From Roseateles asaccharophilus (GTDB lineage Bacteria; Pseudomonadota; Gammaproteobacteria; Burkholderiales; Burkholderiaceae_C): a stretch of DNA of 64,000 nt. A program made the translations under genes and the position numbers. How positions within the stretch are numbered: position 1 is the first letter of the stretch; each line of letters starts with the position of its first letter. The stretch covers positions 163,295 to 227,294 of the forward strand of contig NZ_SNXE01000008.1 in NCBI RefSeq assembly GCF_004362405.1. Direction: 5' to 3'. The notes under the pieces are model-generated. The model saw only the letters and a program-made list of their open reading frames with translations, did not search any database and was not told where the DNA came from. Of this stretch, positions 34,988-43,434 are shown piece after piece.

Positions 34988-35671
34988 TTGAAGCAGATTC
35001 CGCTCTCGCTGGGCCCCGAGCCCGTGTACAGCTTTGACAATCTCATGCCCGGCGCCAATGCCGCGGCGCTGGCGCATCTGCAGGCGCTCACCCCCGGGGC
35101 GCCGCCGGTGTTCCTGTGGGGCGGGGCGGGCAGTGGCAAGACCCATGTGCTGCGCGCCCTGGCCGGTGCCTGGCAGGCAGCCGGTGCCCAGGTGGGCTGG
35201 TATGGCGCGGACACGGCCCTGCCCTGGGAGCTGCCGGCCCAGCCCAGCCTCTTGCTGCTGGACGACTGCCAGGACTATGACGCCGGCCAGCAGCACGCGG
35301 CCTTCCAGCTCTTTGTCGAGGCGGCCACCCATGGCCTGGCCGTGGTGGCCACCGGCACCGCACCGCCGGTGGACCTGGAACTGCGCGAGGACCTGCGCAC
35401 CCGCCTGGGCTGGGGGCCGACCTTTGCCCTGCAGCCGCTCGCGGAGCAGGAGGTACGGGCAGCACTGCGCCGCGAGGCCGATCGTCGCGGCATCGCGCTC
35501 TCGGACGAGGTGATGGACTATCTGCTCACCCGTTTTGCCCGCAATCTCAAGCACCTGATGGGCCTGCTGGACCGGCTGGATGAGTTCGCCTTGTCCACCA
35601 AGCGGGCCGTCACCGTGCCCCTGCTGCGTCAGATGTTGGCCGACCAGGCCGAGCAAGAAGAAAAAGCATGA
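34988..35671 (+). CDS. hda: DnaA regulatory inactivator Hda
   Basis: Hda, with the DNA clamp, stimulates ATP hydrolysis by DnaA to prevent re-initiation of replication. The 227-residue AAA+ protein begins KQIPLSLGPEPVYSFDNLM, where QIPLSLG is the clamp-binding motif. It has Walker A GGAGSGKTH, Walker B-like SLLLLDDCQDYD and the sensor region RLGWG. I use TTG 34988, as no ATG lies before the clamp motif; an AAGG sequence is upstream. The HAD gene start overlaps its stop. Confidence 0.93.
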   Translation: MKQIPLSLGPEPVYSFDNLMPGANAAALAHLQALTPGAPPVFLWGGAGSGKTHVLRALAGAWQAAGAQVGWYGADTALPWELPAQPSLLLLDDCQDYDAGQQHAAFQLFVEAATHGLAVVATGTAPPVDLELREDLRTRLGWGPTFALQPLAEQEVRAALRREADRRGIALSDEVMDYLLTRFARNLKHLMGLLDRLDEFALSTKRAVTVPLLRQMLADQAEQEEKA

Positions 35672-36336
35672 ACCTCACCCTTTTTGATCTGGACGGGACC
35701 CTGATCCCGCACGACTCGGACCACGCTTTCGGCGGCTTCATGGTCGATATCGGCTGGGCCGACGGCGAGGAGTGGCGTCGGCGCAACGACGAGTTCTTTG
35801 CCGAGTATCAGGCCGGCGTCCTGAATCTGGATCGCTACATCGACTTTGCCAGCTCGGTCTGGCGCCAGCGCCCCCTGGCCGAGGCCCTGGCCGCGCGCGA
35901 GCGCTTCATGGCCGAGGTCATGGCGCCCATGCTGCTGCCCCAGGCCCGCGCCCTGGTGAAGAAGCATCAGGATGCCGGGGATCTGGTGGCCCTCGTCACG
36001 GCCACCAATGAGTTCGTCACCGAGCCCATTGCCGCAGCCTTTGGCATCGAGACCCTGATCGCGGTGCAGCTGGAGCGTGATGCCCAGGGGCGCTACACCG
36101 GCCGCGTGGAGGGTGTCCCTTCCTTCCAGGCCGGCAAGATCACGCGGGTGGAGGCCTGGCTGACCGGCTTGGGGCGACAATGGTCGGACTTCGAGCGCAT
36201 CTACTTCTACAGCGACTCGATCAATGATCTGCCGCTGCTGGAGCGGGTCAGCGATCCGGTCGCGACCAACCCCACGCCGGCCCTGGCCAAGATCGCGAGC
36301 GAGCGCGGTTGGCCCCAACTGACTCTCTTCCCATGA
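35668..36336 (+). CDS. HAD-IB family phosphatase (SerB/CicA-like)
   Basis: The ATG overlaps the hda stop (ATGA). The 222-residue protein has HAD motif I FDLDGTL (D7, D9), motif II TAT in VALVTATNEF, a motif III lysine (QAGKITRVEAW) and motif IV YSDSINDLPLL. HAD-IB enzymes include phosphoserine phosphatase and CicA-type proteins. Linkage with hda, pcnB and folK is standard in Burkholderiales and does not identify a substrate. Confidence 0.9.
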   Translation: MNLTLFDLDGTLIPHDSDHAFGGFMVDIGWADGEEWRRRNDEFFAEYQAGVLNLDRYIDFASSVWRQRPLAEALAARERFMAEVMAPMLLPQARALVKKHQDAGDLVALVTATNEFVTEPIAAAFGIETLIAVQLERDAQGRYTGRVEGVPSFQAGKITRVEAWLTGLGRQWSDFERIYFYSDSINDLPLLERVSDPVATNPTPALAKIASERGWPQLTLFP

Positions 36337-37889
36337 TCAAGAAATTCATCGACAAGCTGCTGGGCAAGCCCGCCGGCAAAAGCAGCCCCCTGGGCAAGCG
36401 GGTGGAGGTGCAGGTGGCCGAGCACCGCATTGATCCTGACTTGCTGGATGACCGAGCCGTCAAGGTGGTCCAGACCCTGGCGGACGCGGGCTTTGAAGCC
36501 TATATCGTGGGCGGCGCGGTGCGCGATCTGCTGCTGGGCATGCGGCCCAAGGACTTCGACGTGGCCACCAATGCCACGCCCGAGCAGGTCAAGAGCCTGT
36601 TCCGCCGCGCCTTCATCATCGGCCGGCGTTTCCGCATCGTGCACGTGGTCTATGGCCGCGGGCGCGAGCATGAGGTGATCGAGGTCTCCACTTTCCGCGC
36701 CCTGCTGGGCAGCGAGAGCGCCGAGCAGGTCAGCGGCAATGAGAAGACCTCCAAGGCCGAGCTGGCCGGCAAGAGCCATGTGGTCGATGCCGAAGGCCGG
36801 GTGCTGCGCGACAACGTCTGGGGTCCGCAGATCGAGGATGCGGCGCGCCGAGACTTCACGGTCAACGCCATGTACTACGACCCCCAGCGCCAGCTGGTGG
36901 TGGACTATCACGGCGGCCTGGGCGATGCGCGCAAGAAGGTGCTGCGCATCATCGGCGATGCCGAAACCCGCTACCGCGAGGACCCAGTGCGCATCATCCG
37001 CGCCGTGCGTTTTGCGGCCAAGCTGGGCTTCGAGCTGGAACCCAAGACCCGCAAGCCCATCCAGTCCATGGCGGATCTGCTGGCCAATGTGCCGGCCTCG
37101 CGCCTGTTCGACGAGATGATCAAGCTGCTGCAGACCGGTCACTCCCTGGCCAGCCTGGCCCAGCTCAAGAAGCTGGGCCTGGCGCGCGGCATCTTCCCCA
37201 TCCTGGACGCCATGCTCACGCCGGAGGGCGACCTGCACGAGGGCCAGCGCGGCCAGTTCGTGCGCCTGGCCTTCGAGGACACCGACCGCCGTGTGGCCGA
37301 GGGCCGCGGCGTCTCGCCCAGCTTCATGCTGGCCTGCATGCTCTGGCATGAGGTGTCGGAACGCTGGGCGCGGCTGCGCGAGGCCGGGGAGGCGCCGGTG
37401 CCGGCACTCAGCCAGGCCATTGACGCGGTGTTCGATGCCCGTATCGGCGATATCTCGGGCCGCGGCAAGCTGGCCACCGATATGCGCGAGATCTGGATGA
37501 TGCAGCCGCGCTTCGAGCGTCGCAGCGGCAACGGGGTCTACACCCTGGTGGAGCAGGCGCGCTACCGCGCCGGCTTCGACTTCTTGCGTCTGCGTGCCGA
37601 TGTGGGCGAGATCGAGCCTGCCCTGGCCGACTGGTGGGAGGACTTTGCCCTGGGCAGCGAGGAGGAGCGCGAGGCCCTGCTGGAGCAGGCCCGCGAGGCC
37701 GACCGCCAGCGCCGTCCGCCCAAGGTGCACCGCCTGCCGCGCAAGGATGCTGCGGCTACGGCCGCCTCGGCAACGGTTGACTCGGGCGAGGGCGGTGAGG
37801 GCGCCGCCAGCGCCGGCCCGGCCAAGAAGCGCCGCCGTCGCCGTCGTCCGGCGGGCAGCAAGCCGGCCGCGACCCCTTCGGCCGAGTGA
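36333..37889 (+). CDS. pcnB: Poly(A) polymerase I
   Basis: PcnB adds 3' poly(A) tails that target RNAs for decay. The ATG at 36333 overlaps the preceding stop. The 518-residue protein has the nucleotidyltransferase block VGGAVRDLLLGMRPKDFDVATNA with the DxD aspartates, the RRFRIVHVVY motif and the RNA-binding domain (RYREDPVRIIRAVRFAAKLGF). The tail is highly basic (KKRRRRRRPAGSKP), typical of proteobacterial PAP I and likely an RNA-binding extension. It distinguishes the enzyme from CCA-adding enzymes together with the QVKSLFRRAFIIGRRF region. Confidence 0.95.
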   Translation: MIKKFIDKLLGKPAGKSSPLGKRVEVQVAEHRIDPDLLDDRAVKVVQTLADAGFEAYIVGGAVRDLLLGMRPKDFDVATNATPEQVKSLFRRAFIIGRRFRIVHVVYGRGREHEVIEVSTFRALLGSESAEQVSGNEKTSKAELAGKSHVVDAEGRVLRDNVWGPQIEDAARRDFTVNAMYYDPQRQLVVDYHGGLGDARKKVLRIIGDAETRYREDPVRIIRAVRFAAKLGFELEPKTRKPIQSMADLLANVPASRLFDEMIKLLQTGHSLASLAQLKKLGLARGIFPILDAMLTPEGDLHEGQRGQFVRLAFEDTDRRVAEGRGVSPSFMLACMLWHEVSERWARLREAGEAPVPALSQAIDAVFDARIGDISGRGKLATDMREIWMMQPRFERRSGNGVYTLVEQARYRAGFDFLRLRADVGEIEPALADWWEDFALGSEEEREALLEQAREADRQRRPPKVHRLPRKDAAATAASATVDSGEGGEGAASAGPAKKRRRRRRPAGSKPAATPSAE

Positions 37890-38410
37890 GTGGCTTGAAG
37901 CCGGCGGAGGCCCCGCTCGCCACGGCCTATATCGGCCTGGGTGCAAACCTGGGCGATCTACCGGCCACCTTGCGTATGGCCCTGGGCGCGCTGGCCGCTC
38001 TGCCGCACAGCCGGCTCGCGGCCGTCTCCGGCGCCTGGCGCAGCGCGCCGATCGAGGCGGGCGGCCCCGACTTTCTGAACGCCGTGGCACGGCTGGAGAC
38101 CCGGCTCGCACCCCTGGTCCTGCTGGATGCGCTGCAGGCCATCGAGCAGGTCCATGGCCGCGAGCGGCCCTACCGCAATGCACCGCGCACCCTGGACCTG
38201 GACTTGCTGGCGCTGGATGATCTGGTCATGGATGAGCCCCGGCTGCAACTGCCGCATGCGCGCCTGCATCAGCGTGCCTTTGTGCTGCGGCCTCTGCTGG
38301 AGCTGGCGCCCGCGCTGACCCTGCCGGGCTTGGGGGCCTTGACCGACTGGCTGCCCGGGGTGGCCGATCAGCGCCTGGAGCGTCTGGCGCTGGAGCTCGT
38401 GCCAGTCTGA
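37886..38410 (+). CDS. folK: 2-amino-4-hydroxy-6-hydroxymethyldihydropteridine pyrophosphokinase
   Basis: HPPK transfers pyrophosphate from ATP in folate synthesis. The 174-residue protein starts at GTG, overlapping the pcnB stop (GTGA). It contains the family marks YIGLGANLGD, WRSAPIEAGGPDFLNAVARLET, RYRNAPRTLDLDLL (here RPYRNAPRTLDLDLL, with the metal-binding DLDLL) and LPHARLHQRAFVLRPL. The length is normal. The pcnB-folK pairing is common in proteobacteria. Confidence 0.95.
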   Translation: MSGLKPAEAPLATAYIGLGANLGDLPATLRMALGALAALPHSRLAAVSGAWRSAPIEAGGPDFLNAVARLETRLAPLVLLDALQAIEQVHGRERPYRNAPRTLDLDLLALDDLVMDEPRLQLPHARLHQRAFVLRPLLELAPALTLPGLGALTDWLPGVADQRLERLALELVPV

Positions 38411-38481
38411 GGTCTGCTGAGCATCCTCGCCCGTGCCTCGGCCGTGGGTGCGCTGTGCAGATACACTCCCGCCTCCATCGC

Positions 38482-38511
38482 GTGACAAGACGATGACAAA
38501 TCAATGACAAA
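38482..38511 (-). promoter_or_regulatory. Pho-box-like triple direct repeat
   Basis: TGACA occurs at 38483, 38494 and 38505, exactly 11 bases apart. Read on the minus strand this is TTGTCAT-like direct repeats, close to the PhoB consensus of CTGTCAT halves with an 11-bp period. It lies 60-90 bp before the DUF47 gene. The orientation is reverse to the operon, so repression rather than activation is possible. Confidence 0.55.
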
Positions 38512-38570
38512 GCGCGAATGCGCCGTGCCCGTTGCCGGGGTGCCCCCGCACGAGCCAGGAGAATCCTCAC

Positions 38571-39218
38571 ATGCTGTTTGGCAAGCTGCTGCCCCGAGAG
38601 GGCAATTTTTTTGAGCTCTTCAACGAGCACGGCCATCAGATCGTCGAAGGCGCGCGTGCCTTCATGCTGATGATCCAGAACTACAACGATCTGGACCTGC
38701 GCGAGAAGTACGCCGCCGAGGTGGACAAGGCCGAGCATGCCGCCGACCGCATCACGGCCGAGGTCAACCGCCTGCTGCACCGCACCTTCATCACGCCCAT
38801 CGACCGCGAGCAGATCCACGGCCTGATCAATGCCATGGATGACATCCTGGACCTGCTTCAGGATAGCAGCGAGACCCTGTCGCTCTACGATGTGCGTTCC
38901 ATCCCGGAGGAAGTGCTGCGTCTGGGTGAGCTTTCGGCCAGGTGCTGCGAGCGCGTGCAGCATGCCGTGTCCCTGCTGCCCAAGCTGAGCCAGCCGCAGA
39001 CGGCCGATGCGGCCGTCAAGACCTGCGAAGAAATCGACAAGCTGGAGTCGGATGCCGACCGCGTGATGCGTTCGGCCATGTCCAAGCTCTTCCGCGAGCA
39101 GGAGGATGTGCGCGAGCTGATCAAGCTCAAGGCCATCTACGAGCAGCTGGAGTCCATTTCCGACCGTTGCGAGGACGTGGCCAACCTCATCGAGGGCATC
39201 GTCCTCGAGAACTCCTGA
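38571..39218 (+). CDS. DUF47/PhoU-like protein, Pit partner
   Basis: The start at 38571 follows a strong AGGAG site. The 215-residue all-helical protein (MLFGKLLPREGNFFELFNEHGHQIVEGA, EVDKAEHAADRITAEVNRLL, ISDRCEDVANLIEGIV) is a DUF47 member. These PhoU-like proteins are encoded just before Pit-type transporters and are thought to regulate them. It sits 15 bp upstream of the pit gene, so the two form an operon equivalent to the orfA-pit pair described in Sinorhizobium. Confidence 0.93.
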   Translation: MLFGKLLPREGNFFELFNEHGHQIVEGARAFMLMIQNYNDLDLREKYAAEVDKAEHAADRITAEVNRLLHRTFITPIDREQIHGLINAMDDILDLLQDSSETLSLYDVRSIPEEVLRLGELSARCCERVQHAVSLLPKLSQPQTADAAVKTCEEIDKLESDADRVMRSAMSKLFREQEDVRELIKLKAIYEQLESISDRCEDVANLIEGIVLENS

Positions 39219-39233
39219 TCGGAGCCGTCTTCC

Positions 39234-40244
39234 ATGGAAACGGTTCAGATCGCCTTCTGGGTCGTGGCGATGCTGGTGGTACTGGCGCTCGCCTTCGACT
39301 TCATGAATGGCTTCCATGATGCGGCCAACTCGATCGCGACGGTGGTGTCCACCGGCGTGCTCAAGCCGCAGCAGGCGGTGCTGTTTGCCGCCTTCTTCAA
39401 CGTCATCGCCATTGCCTTCTTCCACCTCAAGGTGGCCGGCACCATCGGCAAGGGCATCGTGGAGCCCGGGGTCGTGGACCATCATGTGGTCTTCGGTGCG
39501 CTGATGGGTGCGATTGCCTGGAACATCATCACTTGGTGGTACGGCATCCCCTCATCCAGCTCTCATGCGCTGATCGGTGGCATCGTGGGTGCCGTGATTG
39601 CCAAGGCCGGCGCCTCCAAGCTCATTGCCGGCGGCGTGCTCAAGACCGTGGCCTTCATCTTTGTGTCGCCGCTGCTGGGCTTTGTGCTGGGCTCGCTGCT
39701 GATGGTGATCGTGGCCTGGCTGTTCCGGCGTACGTCCCCGCTCCGGGTGGACAACTGGTTCCGCCGATTGCAGCTGGTTTCCGCCGGCCTCTACAGCCTG
39801 GGACACGGTGGCAACGATGCGCAGAAGACCATAGGCATCATCTGGATGCTGCTGGTGGCCTCGGGCTATATGGCCGCGACCGATGCGGCGCCTCCGGGCT
39901 GGGTGATCTACTCCTGCTATATCGCCATTGGTCTGGGCACCATGTTTGGCGGCTGGCGCATCGTGCGCACCATGGGCCAGAAGATCACCAAGCTCAAGCC
40001 CGTGGGCGGCTTCTGTGCCGAGACGGGCGGCGCCATGACCTTGTTCCTGGCCACGGCGCTGGGCATTCCCGTCTCGACCACCCACACCATCACCGGCGCC
40101 ATCGTCGGTGTCGGTTCGGTCCAGCGCGCATCCGCCGTGCGTTGGGGGGTGGCGGGCAATATCGTCTGGGCCTGGATCTTCACCATTCCAGCGGCCGCCT
40201 TCATGGCCGGCATCTGCTACTGGCTGAGCTTCACGCTGTTCTGA
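39234..40244 (+). CDS. pit: Low-affinity inorganic phosphate transporter (PiT family)
   Basis: The 336-residue inner-membrane protein has the two PiT signatures: FDFMNGFHDAANSIATVVSTG near the N terminus and SLGHGGNDAQKTIGI in the second half. It also has GIPSSSSHALIGGIVG and GIPVSTTHTITGAIVGVG repeats and about ten membrane helices. It takes up metal-phosphate with protons. GGAG precedes the ATG. It is co-transcribed with the DUF47 gene and probably controlled by the Pho-box-like repeat upstream. Confidence 0.95.
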   Translation: METVQIAFWVVAMLVVLALAFDFMNGFHDAANSIATVVSTGVLKPQQAVLFAAFFNVIAIAFFHLKVAGTIGKGIVEPGVVDHHVVFGALMGAIAWNIITWWYGIPSSSSHALIGGIVGAVIAKAGASKLIAGGVLKTVAFIFVSPLLGFVLGSLLMVIVAWLFRRTSPLRVDNWFRRLQLVSAGLYSLGHGGNDAQKTIGIIWMLLVASGYMAATDAAPPGWVIYSCYIAIGLGTMFGGWRIVRTMGQKITKLKPVGGFCAETGGAMTLFLATALGIPVSTTHTITGAIVGVGSVQRASAVRWGVAGNIVWAWIFTIPAAAFMAGICYWLSFTLF

Positions 40245-40334
40245 GCCGGGGCGCTCCGGACGCAGCCTGAATTTGCTTGATGGCTGCATCGGCGTCGCGC
40301 CGCGAGGGGCGCTTTGCGCTATGCTCGCGCAGGT

Positions 40335-40350
40335 TGGCAAACGTTTGCCA
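40335..40350. promoter_or_regulatory. LacI-family operator palindrome
   Basis: TGGCAAACGTTTGCCA is a perfect 16-bp palindrome with the central CG step typical of LacI-family operators. It lies about 90 bp before the LacI-type regulator gene, so autoregulation and control of the following salvage genes are likely. Confidence 0.85.
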
Positions 40351-40440
40351 TTTCGAACCCATGGTCCAGCTCCAGCGCGCTAAGGCGCTGGCCCTGAGTT
40401 CGGCGCTCAGCCTTCACCGAGTCTGCAAGAGTCCTAGCCT

Positions 40441-41448
40441 GTGAGCACGATCAAAGATGTCGCGGCGCTGGCGGGGGTGTCCTTCACCACCGTCTCCCAT
40501 GTCCTGAACGACACCCGGCCCGTCAGTGCCGACGCGCGCCGCCGCGTGCTGGCGGCCGTGGAGGAGATTGGCTACCTGCCCAGCGCCGTGGCGCGGTCGC
40601 TCCGCAAGAGCGAGACCAAGATCATTGGCGTGCTGGTGCCCAATGTGAACAACCCCTTCTTCGCCGAGCTGGTGGTGGGAGTGGAGGAGGGCTGCCGGCT
40701 CTCGGGCTACTCGGTCTTTTTGTGCAACTCGGACAACGACCCCAAGCGCCAGCAGCAATACATGCGCACCCTGCTGGAAAAGCGCATCGACGGCCTGCTG
40801 CTGTCTTCGGCCGGTGATGCCGAGGCCCTGGCTCGCATCTTCAAGCTGGCGACGGTGCCGGCGGTCACGGTGGACCGTGCCGTGCCCGGCGCGCGTGCCG
40901 ATCGGGTCAGCGTGAACAACCAGGATGGCGCGTACAAGGCCGTGCGCCACCTTCTGGATCTGGGGCACAGGCAGATCGCCTGCATCAGCGGTCCCGCGGA
41001 GTTCGAGGTCAGCATGGAGCGCGTCGAGGGCTGGCGACGGGCCCTGCAGGAGCGTGGGCTGCCGGTGGACGGGAGCCTGCTCATCGAGAGCGACTTCAGC
41101 AGCGCCGGTGGCTATGAAGCGGCTCGTCGTCTGCTGCGTGACCGCGCCGAGATCAGTGCCGTCTTTGCCAGCAATGACATGATGGCCTTGGGCGTGCTAC
41201 GTGCTGCGGCCGAGTTCGGGCTGCGACTGCCCCAGCAGCTTTCGGTGGTGGGCTTTGACGATATCGAGCTCAGCGCCTATGTCTATCCGGCGCTCAGCAC
41301 CGTGGGCTGCTCCATCAAGGAGCTGGGCCGCGAGGCGGCCCGGGTGCTGATCGACCGCATCGAGAATCCCGGCGCACCACTCAAGGACGTGCAGCTGACG
41401 CCGCGCCTGGTGCAGCGTGAGAGCACGGCCGCGCCTGGCAGCCGCTGA
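40441..41448 (+). CDS. LacI-family regulator of nucleoside/ribose catabolism
   Basis: The 335-residue protein, started with GTG, has the LacI helix-turn-helix (MSTIKDVAALAGVSFTTVSHVLN) and hinge helix (SAVARSLR), then a periplasmic-binding-like sensor domain (IIGVLVPNVNNPFFAELVVG, ASNDMMALGVLRAA, LSVVGFDDIELSAY). It is RbsR-like. The perfect palindrome upstream is its probable operator. The ribokinase, nucleoside hydrolase and amidohydrolase genes follow on the same strand, so the effector is probably ribose, a nucleoside or a purine. No transporter gene is in this cluster. Confidence 0.9.
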   Translation: MSTIKDVAALAGVSFTTVSHVLNDTRPVSADARRRVLAAVEEIGYLPSAVARSLRKSETKIIGVLVPNVNNPFFAELVVGVEEGCRLSGYSVFLCNSDNDPKRQQQYMRTLLEKRIDGLLLSSAGDAEALARIFKLATVPAVTVDRAVPGARADRVSVNNQDGAYKAVRHLLDLGHRQIACISGPAEFEVSMERVEGWRRALQERGLPVDGSLLIESDFSSAGGYEAARRLLRDRAEISAVFASNDMMALGVLRAAAEFGLRLPQQLSVVGFDDIELSAYVYPALSTVGCSIKELGREAARVLIDRIENPGAPLKDVQLTPRLVQRESTAAPGSR

Positions 41449-41488
41449 GGCGCCACGGCCCCACAATCTGTAAGAGGAAGTCAAACCG

Positions 41489-42427
41489 ATGAGCGATTCC
41501 CGCGCCGTCGCCGGCTCAGCCGCTGCCCATGTGGTGGTGGTGGGCAGCATCAATATGGACATGGTCTCGCACTCACGCCGCTTGCCGGCGCCGGGCGAGA
41601 CGCTGATGGGCGAAGCCTTTGTCATGGCCCCCGGCGGCAAGGGCGCCAACCAGGCCGTGGCTGCGGCTCGCCTGGGCGCGCGCGTGGGCTTTGTGTCACG
41701 CGTGGGCACCCGCGCCCATGGCCGCGAGTTGCTGGCTGCCCTGGCCGAGGAGGGCGTGGACGCCCGCGGCGTGCAGCAGGACGAGACGGCCCTGCCGGGC
41801 ATTGCCGTCATCATGGTGGCCAGCGAGGGTGGCGAAAACTCCATCGTCTATGTGCCCGGCAGCAATGCCCAGCTGCTGCCGGCCGATGTGCAGGCCGCGG
41901 CTCCCTTGTTGCAGGCCGCTCGCGTGGTGGTGGCCCAGCTGGAGGTGCCGGTTCCCGCCATCCGTTGCGCCTTCGAGATGGCCCGCGCCGCGGGGGTGAT
42001 CACCATCCTGAACGCCGCGCCGGCCCTGGCCGAGGGCGCCGAGCTGCTGCCCCTGTGCGACTGGCTGGTGCTCAACGAGACCGAGGCCGCGCAATTTGCG
42101 GGCCTGGCCGTGGGCGGGCTGGCCGAGGCCGAGGCTGCCGCCCAGGCCCTGCTGGCGCGCGGTCCGCGTCAGGTGCTGGTGACCCTGGGCGCCCAGGGCG
42201 CTCTGCTGGCGGATGCTGCCGGCCTGCAACTGCTGCCCGCCCGTGCCGTGAAAGCCGTGGACACCGTGGGTGCCGGTGATACTTTTGTGGGTGGTCTGGC
42301 CACCGGCTTGGCCGAGGGCATGAGCCCGGTCGAGGCGGTGCGCCTGGGCCAGGCCGCGGCGGCCATCGCCGTCAGCCGCAGCGGTGTGCAGTCCGCCATG
42401 CCGCGTCGTTCGGAGCTGCAGCCATGA
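41489..42427 (+). CDS. rbsK: Ribokinase
   Basis: The enzyme phosphorylates ribose to ribose 5-phosphate. The 312-residue PfkB-family protein has VVVGSINMDMV at the N terminus, the PfkB glycine signature MAPGGKGANQAVAAARLG and the C-terminal catalytic block VDTVGAGDTFVGG, whose aspartate is the base. An AGAGGAAG sequence precedes the ATG. Its TGA overlaps the nucleoside hydrolase start (ATGA). Here it would process the ribose released by the next enzyme. Confidence 0.93.
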   Translation: MSDSRAVAGSAAAHVVVVGSINMDMVSHSRRLPAPGETLMGEAFVMAPGGKGANQAVAAARLGARVGFVSRVGTRAHGRELLAALAEEGVDARGVQQDETALPGIAVIMVASEGGENSIVYVPGSNAQLLPADVQAAAPLLQAARVVVAQLEVPVPAIRCAFEMARAAGVITILNAAPALAEGAELLPLCDWLVLNETEAAQFAGLAVGGLAEAEAAAQALLARGPRQVLVTLGAQGALLADAAGLQLLPARAVKAVDTVGAGDTFVGGLATGLAEGMSPVEAVRLGQAAAAIAVSRSGVQSAMPRRSELQP

Positions 42428-43431
42428 ACAAGCCTTCTTCCTCGTCCCGCCTTCCCGTCATCTTCGACACCGACCCGGGCATCGATGACGCCATGGCCCT
42501 GAGCCTGCTGGCGCGGCATCCCGATGTGGATCTGCTGGCCCTTACCACGGTGTTTGGCAACGCCTCGGTGCAGACCACCACCACCAATGCCCTGGCCTTG
42601 TGCGGCCTGTACGGCCTGGACATTCCGGTGGCCGCCGGCGCCGCCGGGCCGCTCTCGCCGCTGGGGAGCCAGGACTTTCCGGCCCATGTGCATGGGGACG
42701 ATGGGTTGGGCGGCATGTCCAGCCGTTTGCCGGCGCCGCGTCAGGGCGTGGATGCGCGGCCTGCCCATGAGCTGATCTGCGAGATGGTCAATGCCCGACC
42801 GGGCGAGATCAGCCTGGTGGCCGTGGGCCCCATGACCAATCTGGCCTTGGCCCTGCGCCACGACCCCTCCATCGTCAGCAAGGTGCGGCAGGTGGTGGTC
42901 ATGGGGGGGGCCTTCGGCACCCATGGCCACGCCGGCAATGTCACGCCCGTGGCCGAGGCCAACATCATCAACGACCCCGAGGCGGCCGACCGCGTTTTCG
43001 GTGCCGAGTGGCCGGTGGTGCTGGTGGGCTTGGATGTGACCCAGGAAGTGGTCATGGACGAGGCCTATCTGGCCGGATTGCGCGGACGCGGCCAGGGCGT
43101 GGGCGACTTTCTGTGGCAGGCCACGCGCCACTATCAGGACTTCTATCATGAGCGCGATGGCATCGGGGGCATCTACTCCCACGACGCCAGCGCCGTGGCG
43201 TATCTGATCGATCCCTCGCTCTTCACCCTGCGCGGCGGCCCGGTCCGTGTGGTGACCGAGGGCATTGCCCGCGGCCAGACCATTCAGGCCTGGCGCCAGT
43301 TCGGCGAGCATGGCGGCACGGCCTCGCCCTGGAGCCTGTGCCCCAATCAGCAGGTCTGCATCGATGTGGATGAGCAGGGTGTGCTGGACCTGTTCTCGCG
43401 GGCCTTTGAAGAGCAAGACAACAAGGAGTAA
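42424..43431 (+). CDS. Inosine/uridine-preferring nucleoside hydrolase
   Basis: The 335-residue protein carries the calcium-binding N-terminal motif IFDTDPGIDDAMAL that defines the family, the central VAVGPMTNLALAL and a C-terminal SHDASAVAYLIDP with the conserved His-Asp. It splits ribonucleosides into base and ribose. It overlaps rbsK by four bases and precedes the amidohydrolase by three, so it is translated as part of one operon. Base preference (purine or pyrimidine) cannot be told from the sequence alone. Confidence 0.92.
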   Translation: MNKPSSSSRLPVIFDTDPGIDDAMALSLLARHPDVDLLALTTVFGNASVQTTTTNALALCGLYGLDIPVAAGAAGPLSPLGSQDFPAHVHGDDGLGGMSSRLPAPRQGVDARPAHELICEMVNARPGEISLVAVGPMTNLALALRHDPSIVSKVRQVVVMGGAFGTHGHAGNVTPVAEANIINDPEAADRVFGAEWPVVLVGLDVTQEVVMDEAYLAGLRGRGQGVGDFLWQATRHYQDFYHERDGIGGIYSHDASAVAYLIDPSLFTLRGGPVRVVTEGIARGQTIQAWRQFGEHGGTASPWSLCPNQQVCIDVDEQGVLDLFSRAFEEQDNKE

Positions 43432-43434
43432 GCC

